64,000 nt of DNA. Source: Phyto melanocephala. Taxonomy: Eukaryota; Arthropoda; Insecta; Diptera; Rhinophoridae. The stretch lies in contig OW799236.1 of assembly GCA_941918925.1 (NCBI GenBank), positions 78,990,713 through 79,054,712 of the forward strand, written 5' to 3'. A program made the position numbers and the translations under genes. Positions 24,101 through 36,100 of the stretch are shown here, piece after piece (the first letter of the stretch is position 1; every line of letters begins with the position of its first letter). The notes below the pieces were generated by a model that ran no database searches, was not told the origin of the DNA, and worked only from the letters and a program-made list of their open reading frames with translations.

Positions 24101-27100
24101 TCAAGTTTTGATTTTAATATGAGGCATTTTTTCCATGCTTGCAATTTACACTCATATCCTGATTTGGAATCGAAATCGAAAATTTCAGACCATACTTAGC
24201 CGGTTTTGTGTGTATATATTGACTAAAAGAACATCATCTGTCGAAAAATCCAAATATTTATCCTTTTTGTGATAAGCACCGGCAAGCAACAATATATGTA
24301 TGCAAAGTGAAGCTTTAGAATCTTTCCAATTTTTATTTTGAAATTGCCTTCCATACTTGTTGATATTTGCAATTGTATTAATTATTTTTAAATATTGGGA
24401 GGAAAAAATAAAGTAAGCATTTAGATAAAGTTGCTATATTCACAAGGTGTGGAGAATTCAAATGTTCTAAAAAAATAACATTAAAAAAATATTACTCTTG
24501 AGCTTAGTGTCACATATCGAATTTAAATGGCGAAAAACATAATAGGTATGACAACACCATAAACATACTATACACAGTTGTATTATTTTAGGACAGTTTT
24601 TACTTAAAAAGCAACTAATTAAACTATTGTGAAATCTTAGAATATTATGACAATATGACATGTTATAACGCCTTGTGAATACAGTATGTATATCGTGTAA
24701 TATATGACGCTCTCGATTACTAATATTTGATTTGTCTTTTTACTAATACTTGTTGTGTTGGAGTTGCCACATCCCCCTAAAATATTTAAGAAAAATATGA
24801 AGTCTTTCTAAAGAAACCTCTGCTCTTCTTTTAATATAAGAAAGTGCTAATTTTGCATGTATGTGTGTATGTGTGTTTTTTTTTTCTTCTAAAAGAAGTC
24901 TGCTTATTTAGAGGACGGTGTCTGTTATTTTAAAAATTTTCTCACATTATAGTCAATTAGTTGAAACTTTTAGAAGCCTCCACAGGTCTGTATGTGGTAT
25001 TAATCTTTTGAAACAATTCGATAATGAATTGCTGTTAATATCCAGCACAATATCCTTATTACTTTCTGAAAAATAAGCAAATAAGAACGACTTCCTCTAT
25101 TTTTGTTATATTTTTACTAAAAAAATTAAAATTTTTTAGCTGTAGAATAATTTATAGAAAAGTTTGTTACTTTTTATAGATACTATCTGCCTTAATGGTT
25201 AGTCATAAAAAATTTGGACAAATAGGGGACTAATGAGCGAAGTTATATGCAAAAATAATTTAAAAAAATATATCTATTCTTTTAAATATATCAAGCAACT
25301 CTTTAGTAGAACCAATATTTAGTAGTCCAATATTGCAAGCCCTAGTTTTAAAAATTATTGATAGAAAAAACTGGCAAATCAATTTAAAAGTATCTGAGAT
25401 ATTCGCAATAAAATGCAACTGCTTCGAGGTTTTTTCTGAAATTTGCAAGCGAAAATATTTTTTTTAACTCCTGAAACTAGGTAAAAATTTATAAATAATA
25501 ATTGTTAACCACTTATTCCGGCTTAAATTAATATTCTTATTATAAAACATTTTCCTTCCTAAAACATTCAAAAATATTTATCATTATTCCGATTTTAGCC
25601 GTGTAGAATGCATTTTCGAAACCAGTTACGATTTCATCATCAGCACTCAGTATCGGTAAATTGAAATGACTATTGATGTCACAATTTAATCAAATTAGCA
25701 AATGGGAATCATAACATTGTATTTCTAAATATTTTCTTTCCTTCTTTTCAAATGACATATTTGTTATTCTCTCATATTCTTAAAACATTTTTGTTATGCT
25801 TTTTTTATCCACCCTACTTTCGTTCGATTGCAAACCGAGAAATTATATAGTCTTAAGGCAGCTTCTACAAAAGTATAAAAAATTTTTGTTTTGTGTAAAA
25901 AAACACTATTGGATAAGACCTAAAAGTGTTAGTGATTATCACCAAATTTAGTTTCGTTTGACAGCTTCAACTCAATTATTTTTCTTTGGGTTTTTGTGTT
26001 TGCTGGGCTTCAGAAATTTGTATGTGTTTGAGTTTATATCGTGCACAAACCATTTTTGGTTTTATAAATTTATCTATATTTGTTCGTATATATGTATGTA
26101 TATGAATGAATATTAAAGTCGTGCATTAATCTTTCGAGAACAAAAAGATGACTTTATGCCTTAAGATAAGTTACAAACATAATCAAGTTAAGACAACAAG
26201 AAAACTTAATTTAAGCACAAAATTAAGAACAACTGTTTATAGCTCCATAATTTGATATAAAAATGAACAAAAACGTGAAAAATTTTACATATAATGGTAT
26301 ACCTATACAATAAACTAAAATTGTTTTAAAGAATATGTACTTACTTTTATACTTAAGTTACTTCTTAAACGTTAAACATACATTTAACTAAACTAAAAAT
26401 AGAAACAACAACTTAAGGTCATATATTTTTTACGTCAAAGTATAAAAAAACTACTTACTATCTCAAATTACAAGCTTTTTTATAGCAATACAAATAAAAT
26501 GCCCAAAATAAACAAAAAACAGATGTTTGGTAATTTACCAGAGGAAAAACATGTGAATGAATCTGTCAAATTAAATCTTTAAAAATAATATTTTTTTAAC
26601 AAAAGATTTTTTAACACCAATTAACCATAATCTTCATGTAGTTAATAAGTAAATTAGGAAAATGGCATGAAACGATTTCTAATAAAAAACAACAACAATT
26701 AATACTGTTTTGGCTGACCCATATTTGTTTGACAGAGTAATGAGAAAACATACGCTCTAAAAAATAACACTATAATTTTAAATTTTGTATTCATTCATTT
26801 TATTTGTGTTTCACACATGCGTACATATCCACACACATACATAATACATACACAAATAATATATGTAAATATTTTGGTATAATAGTCTGAAGTGACTCTT
26901 CTTTAGCACAAACTGTTGCGAAACGGTATTTTTTATAGATAAACCAATAGTAAAAGAAAATATAAAAAAATAAATAATCAACTTCTATGTATGTATATGT
27001 TTATAGATTTACTAATCTATATATGTACATATGCCTGTTATTAGATTACCCATATGCACAAAAGCGTAATTTTGTTTGTGCAAAATTTTGCAAATCAGAT

Positions 27101-30100
27101 GTTAACCGGCCATCACTCTTTGGCATTTAGTTTTAAAAAAGTTTAAATTACTTTAAAGTTGAGAGCCACTAAAACTGTTCAACTTAAGGACTAAAAAGTA
27201 AAAGTGCTATATACGGCCGTGCCGAATCTTATATACGCTTCACAACGTGTAGTCATGCAATAACAATTGTTTGTATCACCATTCATCTCATATGAAATAC
27301 GTACATACATATACAAAACATCCCATTGCAGAATTATAAATTGAGTTTACGTTTGTGTTTCCAAAAAAATAAAAAAAATGTATTAAAAACAAAAAAACAA
27401 CAATAAAATATTAAAAAATTAATTTAAAAAAAAAAGTTTAAAAAAATTAAAAAAAAAAATAATAAAAATATAAATAATATATAAATAAAAAAAAAATTTT
27501 GTTGGCTCAGCTGGGATTCGATGCCACGTTTACTCTAACCAGTATATATGTATGTTGTTGTAATTGAGAAAAAACGAGGTGGTTTTTTGCTCATATCTCA
27601 GAAAGTTATAGGGCGATTGTACTAAGTTTCAATAGCGATTCAATCCCGGATATTTTCAAAAGATTGATACCATACTCAGATCTGAGGAACATATAGTTGC
27701 TTCTAAAAGTTGATTTCAACCAACACACGGGACGGATAGACGGTCAGGGCTTAATCGACTACAAACGTAATGACAAAGCTATATATAACCTTGTGCACCA
27801 CAGGTGAAGGGTATAATAAAAAATAAACTTTTAAAATTTATCATTTTAAAAAATTGGAAATAACAACAATACGACATGATAGTCTATCTCTGGAGTTCAC
27901 CAAATATTTTAAAAATTCATTAAAAACCATTTTCTCATATGCACTTCTGACTTATTACAGTTTTTTCAGCAGTCAAAGTTAAAATTTGTTATTTTTTTTT
28001 ATACCCTTCACACAGTGAAAAAGGGTATACATATATAGGTTTGTCATTTCGTGTGTATGTTGAAATCAACTTTTTGAAGCCCCCCGACATCGTCAGGACC
28101 CCAGTGAACAATTAAAATATTGGAAATATTTAAGAGAATATCGGTATTAAATATCAGAAAAATCGGCACATAAACAACTGAGATATGAGGAAAAAAACAC
28201 GACCACCTCGTTTTTTCACAACAATAACATACATACAAACGTGGCATCGAATCCCAGCTGAGCCAAAACAAAATTTTTTTATATTTTTTATTTTTTTATT
28301 TATTATTTACTAGCCAAGCCCGGCGCGCGTTGCTACGCCCCTTTAATGAATAAAAATGATTTCTGAATTTTAATTGAATATCAAGTGCAAGAAGCTAAAA
28401 ATTATAAATTTTTTGTTTATGGGCGTAGAACTGCCCACTTTTGTAATCGCGAAACTGTATAGTCATGACAGCTACAAAGGTGTGCAAAGCTTCAGAAAAA
28501 TCTGTGAACTTCAAGTTGCTGAAATTTATAACTTATTTTTATTGGCGTGGCACTGCCCACTTTTCTAATCACGAAATTGTATAATCATGAGAGTTCAATA
28601 TGCGTGCAAAGTTTGAGAAAAATCGGTAAAGTTCAAGTAGCAGAAAATGATAACTTTTTTTATGGGCGTGGCACTGCCCAATTTTCTAATTTCAAAATTA
28701 TGTATATAGTCATGACAGCTCAATATGTGTGCAAAGTTTTAGAAAAATCGGTCAAGTGCAAGTACCTCAAAATTATAACTTTTTTTTATGGGCGTGGCCT
28801 TGCCCAATTTTCTAATCACGTAATGAAATAGTCATGACAGCTCAATATGTGTGCAAAGTTTTAGAAAAATCGGTCAACCGCAAGTAGCTAAGAATTTTTA
28901 TGGGCGTGGCCCCGCCCATTTTTTACCACCCATAAACACTTCCTGGAATGTGTACAACAACTTGTCAAATCCGATCGGTTTTACAGTTTCGGAGTCTATA
29001 GCTGTGTTAGCTATAGAGTTTCACTTTAATATATATAGATATTTTTATTATTATTTTTTTTTTGTTTTTTTTTTATTTTATTTTTTTTTATTTTATATAT
29101 TATTTATATTATTATTTTTTTTTTATTTTTTTATATTTTTTTATATTTTTATTTTTTTAATTTTTTTTATATAGTTGTTTAATTTTGTTTTTATTTTGGT
29201 TTTTAATTTTTTTTATGTTTTTTGTAAACATACGTACGTAAATTTATAATTTTACAATGGGATGTTTTTATATTTATATGTATGTACGTATTTCATATGA
29301 GATAAATGGTGATATAAACTATTAGAATAAGCAAAATGTTCGATTCCTATTCAAGTAATTAAATTTTTTAATTTTAATTTTTTTTTGAAAAAATATTAAA
29401 CAAGAAAATCATTACCTGTGTAAACATCTTCTGTTTACCACCCCTATTTGCAAAGCCATACACCTACTCATATTGTTATAATTTTCCTTTTACGAAATAT
29501 GCTTATATTAACTAAAAAAAACATTTAAAAATTGTAAAAAGTGCAAAATTAATTGCATTATAAAAATCCTATAGTATAATATTCCTTAAATTTTTTTTAT
29601 GATTAAAGAAAAATGCAATGCGTAGGTAAATTTATTCAAAAATGGTTTATTGTATTTTTTTATTAATAAAAATAAAGTTTTACGGCGCTTTTATAGATTT
29701 TGATCGCTAATTTATTTAACGAGTTGTTTTACATTGCTGATTGCAATTTATTGAATTTAATAGGATTTTACTCTAAATAGCAAGATTTTTTTAATCTTAA
29801 TTTTAAATGTTTTTATTTCTTAGATAATAAGAGAATATTCCACCACATGCATATAGACGTTTTTCATAAGATTCCGCCTATAGATATGTATTTAGACCCT
29901 GTGCCATATTGAACTTCTCACCAAATGTACAATATGCGTGTTATTTATGGCGTTGGTGGTGTTTTTTGTTTATTTTAGATTTTCTTTATAAAGTTTTATA
30001 TGTTTGTTTTTCAGTTGTATTGTTGTTGTTTGTTTAGTAGTAATTTTATTGGTTTTAGAAGCTGTTAGTAGTGACATGAATTGAATAATCTGATTGATGA

Positions 30101-33100
30101 TAATTATTGAAAATTTGTAAACATTTATTTATCAATGAGCGAATTTTTCGAATTCTATTAAATAGAGAACTTGCAAAGATTATTGTTCCTAAAAATTAAT
30201 CTGATTTTTGATAGAAAAGAGGTATTTAATTGAAAAAACAAAATATGACGGCATATATGAGCCTTTAACATAAAGAAAGTATTTCGTTGATACTTTACAC
30301 ATAACTTGTTCTATTTATTTTTTTCCAAACATCGCACAATGGTACCAAAAGCCCTTTTTTATAGATCAATCTATTATTCCACAACTAAAATAGTGAGGTT
30401 CAAAAAATTGTATGTGAGTAGCTTTTAGAACATACGAAATATTCTAAAAAAAATCTTGGAAAATCTTGGGTGGTAAAAAGTGGGCGGGACCACGCCCATA
30501 AATAATTAGTTATCATTTTTAGCTACTTGTACTTGACTGATTTTTCTGAAACTTTGCACACATACTGAGCTGTCATGACTTTACAATTTCGTGATTAGAA
30601 AAGTGGGCAGGGCCACGCCCATAAAAAAAAGTTATAATTTTGAGGTACTTGTACCGGACCGATTTTTCTGAAACTTTGCACACATACTGAGCTGTTATGA
30701 CTTTACAATTTCGTGATTAGAAAAGTGGGCAGTGCTACGCCTATAAAAAAAGGTATCATTTTGAGGTACTTGCACTGGACCGATTCTTCTAAAACTTTGC
30801 ACACATATTGAGCTGTTATGACTTTACTTTTTCGTGATTAGAAAAGTGGGCAGTGCCACGCCCATAAAAAAAAATTATAAGTTTTAGGTTTTTGCACTTG
30901 ATATTCAATGAAAATTCAGAAGACATTTTGATTCATTAAGGGGCGTAGCAACGCGCCGGGATTTTCTAGTATATATAAAAGTAAAACTCTGTCTGTGTGT
31001 TAGCTATAGACTCCGAAACTGTAAAACCGATCGGACTCAAACTTTGGCAAGTTGTTGTACACATTCTAGCGAGTGTTTATGGGTGGAAAAAAGTGGGCAG
31101 TGCCACGTTATAATTTTTAGCTTTTTGCACTTGATATTCAGTTTAAATTCAGAATGCATTTTTAATCGCTATGGAATTTTCTCTTTATACTAAAATATGT
31201 ATTACTTTCTTTGTGTATCTTCGATGTGCTATTAAAATATTTTCGTAAACTTCTAATAAAAGAAGGAGTTAAATTAGGCGTGGTAATACAGTTATATGTA
31301 AAGCTTATAAACAAAACTTAGATATTTCAATTTAGTTCCTTATTCTTCCAAAAACTTTGTTCATAGAGAAATTATATGAATTTAAGGTAAAAAGTTATAT
31401 GGGAGGTAGACATTTAAGTGGGCGTGCCAACTTCATAATATGGCATAGCAATGACTAGAAAGATACATTTAGCCAATTTCATCATCATACCTCTAATTTT
31501 GTCTGTTTTATGAGCTTTTAAATTTCATTAACAGTAGATAACGTGAAAAGTGGGCGTTACAGTAGGCGTGTTTCTGCTAATAAATACAACTTAGATATTT
31601 CAATATAGTCCTTTATTCTTCCAAAATCTTTACTCATAGAGAAATTATATAAATTTGAGATAAAGCGTTAAATGGGAGGTGGGCGTAAAAGTAGGCGTGT
31701 CAATGCTTGCAAAATTTTAGATTCATACATCTAATATGGTCAGTGTTATTACGTTTTTAATTTTAAAAATACCATAAATTACACTGTGTTTATCTTTGTA
31801 TCCAATATTACCTGTTAACTTTTTTTTTTAATTTTCAAAAAAGTAACCGGTTTTATCAAATTATTGAAAAGCGGTTTTTCAAAAAAGTCGATCAATCGAT
31901 TACCCTAATACGTGCATACATAACACAATTTTTTAAAACAATATTAATTGACCTTTTTATTCAAATACAGTCATTAAAACGACATAAACTCGTATCTTTT
32001 AGTCAGTCCTCTTATTGGTCGTCTGATCATAGAAAAAATTCCTAATACTATAATTTAATCCATACTTAAATATATATTTAGATGCCAATCACGAAATCTA
32101 TATATATAAAAAACACTCGAAATCTGTAAGTCGATCGCAGGCCCACCTAACGCATTGGATGTTCAGTTGGCTTCAACCATATTCGTTCAGCGGAAGATTA
32201 AAACTATTTATCTGTCAAATCAGACATAAGCTAAGTGTTACCATTCACGAAATAAGCACTAGTTGAAAAAAAAACGTTAGATGGTGGACCCTTTAATTAA
32301 ACAAAGTATTTTATATTGAACATTCTCGAATTGAACAGCGGTTTTCAAAATAATATTTATCATGAATATACATATTGTTTATAAATAAAAAATTTATGAT
32401 ATACATATATTGATATTGATATAGAAAATTTATAAAAATGTACTTAATAATTAAAAGCATGTAATTCTTATAAAATTATAATTAAAAAAATTAAAATCAA
32501 ATTAAATTTTTTAAATTAGAAATTGGTCTGAAAATGTCAAGAAGTATAAATGTTTAAAAACATTTACTGCCGTATTCAAAAAAATATTTCAGATTTGTTA
32601 AAGGCTTATTTGGCAAATCTTGTACAAAGATTTGTCACACAAATCCTTAGTAAACCAAAAAAAAATTTTTTTTAGAAAACGACAGTCATTTTTTTAATTT
32701 TTATATGTTTTTGTACGAAACCCACAAATTATTACTGCGTCAACTTTATATTTTAACAAAAAAATCTCTAAACAGAAGCAAATCCTTACAAAACCTTTTC
32801 TCACGCAAATTACAGAGAAACATGAATTGAAACGAACAAATATTTTATGCCAAACATGTAAGGCTACACATCCCAATTACCAGCACTTACATACACTGAA
32901 TTACAAATGCAATCTTCTGTAATCGGTTTAATTAAATTTTATTTATTTTATAATCTTAAGATAGAAATTTCTCATTTGCACATAAATAACAAAAATAATT
33001 GGATTTCTTGCCTATACGTCTGTAACTAATTTCAGTTTCATTCTTTGGCGATGGTTATATATCGATGCCACTGCAGGAGGCAAAAATGTCTACGAATATA

Positions 33101-36100
33101 CGCGTTAAATTTCGCACACATCAAGAGAATTCATTTCTGTTTATGGCCCATGGTCGCACCGATTATTGTCTAATGCGTTTGGAGGATGGAGCCATTAGTT
33201 TCACCTACAAAATAGAACGCAATGTGGTGCAGGTAAGCAACACTACATATTTACTTCTTGAATTACATTAAAAAAAAATTCTTTTAAAGTTTGTAACAGC
33301 TGGACATATTATTTTGTGTGTGTTGTTTTAAGCGTTAATTTAATGATGTTGTGTGTTTGTGTATCTTCTCAATTTTGCAGTTGCATTCACCTAAAAAGCA
33401 GGAGCTTAATGATTTGGAGTGGCATGATGTGGCCGTACAACGTTATGAAAATAATATTACTTTACAAGTAGATGGCACGATTATAAGGAAAACTTTACCG
33501 CCAGAGATGGGAGCTTTGAATGTACATTTTGGCATATTTTTGGGTGGACCTGGTGAATATTCACCGGAATTTATAAGTGATTTGGGCAGTTTTCGTGGTT
33601 GTATATCGGATGTAAGTATGAATAATGTTTACGGAAGTAAAAAATCACAGCTAATTAAAGCTTTTTCAGGCGAAAGAGTAAGACAATCTAAATATGAATG
33701 CCACGAACCAAATCTTAAATTAGTCGCAAGTTAGACAAGCATGTTTCAAATATAAGAGTCGTGCAATTTGCTTTTGTGCTTCCATTTCCATAGGATTAGT
33801 ATTTTGCGTTGTGTTATTTGGAGATCTATTTAGAACAATGTTTGTTTTTCTACACGCAATAAAATATTTATTTTGTTCTTAATTTCATATATCGAAAATT
33901 TCTACAAATACAATTTTTAAAAGTTTTTCCAATATTCTTCACATTATGCAGATGGGAGGCAAATAAATTATTTTGCAAAATAAAATAGCAAAAAGCAAAA
34001 GCTCATCCACGGAGCTTAATAAATAATAAATAAATAATAAAATTAATATTTTTGGTATTTTTCTTTTTGATTCGTGTAAAAAATATTAACCTCAATATTC
34101 AGAAAATAAATATAAAATGTAATTGAAATGTATTTTATTACAAATTTTTCATACAAAATTTTCATTTTGTACATTAATATGTACTTGGGCATTAGAAAAG
34201 GAAATAGAACGGCTATGAGAAATTTTAATAGAGGGAATTTATGCTAGGCGCACAATTGCGACAAACGACGAATTCAATGGTAAAAATTCGCTATGCAAAT
34301 TCGCCGTATGAAGCACAATAACGACAAAAGAGTAACTAACATCTTTTATAATTGATAAAATTGTTTACTGTTTGTGCAAAGAAAGAACAAAAATAATTAA
34401 AGAATTTAAATTTTTGTGAAACTCAGCAAAATAATATATATAATTTCTGACATAGTAAAAATTTTTTACGTATAAGTAAACGTTTATAAGGCATGTGCTG
34501 GGTACGTGCAGTAAACAATAATAACAATTTTGTTTTTGTATAACAGCTAAAAGGAAAAATCCATAACATAAATTTTGTAGTTGAACTGAAGAAATGATGG
34601 ATTGATGAGTGGTAAAAATGAGGTGATGTGGATTTTTGGGTAGATGAAAAATTTTACAGCGGATGCCGCTGCGACATGGTTGGTTGGGCAAAACGAGAGT
34701 AAATACCTGACTCTCGTGAATCCTTCGTGTGGTGGAGTTTGTCGTAGTATTTGATGTAGTGGTTTCTGTTGTATTTTCTGTTAGTTTTATGAGCGCATGC
34801 GTGGCCAGTAAGAGGGTTGGAACCTGCCTGAGCTATCGCCACGAACAGGCTTGCCGGAAACCTCACTGGGCCAAAACGGTTCGTAGCATAAATGGCTTTA
34901 CTTTTTTATTTTTATTGTACTTTTTATATTTCGTTAGCTTAGAACTTTTAAATTATGGACTATATGTAGGATCGGAAAGATAATTTTCCATTTTTATAGT
35001 ACTTTTTGTATTTTTATGGATCTAAAACCTTGACATAAGGAACTATTAGAACTAGAAGACCATATTAATATTGAAGATGGCTAAAAGGTTTTTTTTTTAA
35101 TTTTATGGTACTTTTTATATATCTTAAATTTATGGATCTCGAGTTGTAAAGTTGGAGACTATTAACCCAAGTTAAGGTTGAAAATGAGACGGCCGATATA
35201 AATGGTATTTTCCCCCATTTTTTTGATACTTTTGTATTTTCTAAATTTATCAATCTGGAATTTTGACATTAGGGACTACTAGGAACTGCGCTGACGAAGT
35301 AGTGCTAGTGTTGCCAGATTTACACGATATTTACTGTATATTTTCGGCTCGCGTTTGCAAACGCGATTCTATTTGAACATTAGCATTTTTGGTACTAATT
35401 TTTAATTCTGATTAAACTCTCTCTAACATTTCCTCTTCCTTTTAGGTATTTTACAACAGTATTAATGTGATTAAAAGGGCCAAAGACGGTACTGCACATA
35501 CGGACAGCAAGAGAGCATCATGGACTTGTAGTTCAGAGTTTGAGGGCACATCTAAAGACAGTATAAGTTTTCTCAATAGTGACTCATATGCTCTCATGTC
35601 GAAAGAGTCACAAGCTACCGGAGAAATGTAAGTGTTCCATAAAATATAAACCTACACACGTTCAAGCACAACCTTTACGAACATTTTAATTTTAGATTAT
35701 TTTTAAAATTTCGCACCATGGAAGAGACTGGCATAATTTTCTATAATGGCGGCTTTGATTTTATTCTCCTGGAAATCGAAGACAAGCAGCTACATTTTAA
35801 TTTCAATAAAGAAGGCAGTCTGATAAAACTAATGTCCAATGAGACGGTGTCCGATGGTAAATGGCATAAATTGCTTTTACGTTATAATGCCGTCATGGCC
35901 GAAATGACTTTGGATGATAAAATGTATAGCGGCACACATGATAATGATACCAAAGCTACTATTAATTTGGAGAAAAGTGTTTTCTTTGGCGGCGTACAAG
36001 AAGATATGCGTAGACGTTTATGGCATAAGGGTTTGAGAATCAATGATCATAGTTTTATGGGCTGTATGAAGGACATACAAATAAATAATTTGGACTTGGG

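Noticed and set aside
28400..28930. Regularly spaced repeats that could be taken for a CRISPR array
   Set aside because: Period about 121 bp with diverged units and no distinct spacers, in an insect-type genome; this is a transposon array.
28374..29174. Three plus-strand ORFs with similar repeated peptide text
   Set aside because: They are translations of the tandem units of the Helitron-like element at 28310-29039 and the T-rich tract after it; the similarity is at DNA level and reflects the array.
34729..34983. ORFs on both strands in kon intron 3 near 34.4-35.0 kb
   Set aside because: Overlapping open frames on opposite strands with no recognisable domains; sequence is intronic and partly repetitive.
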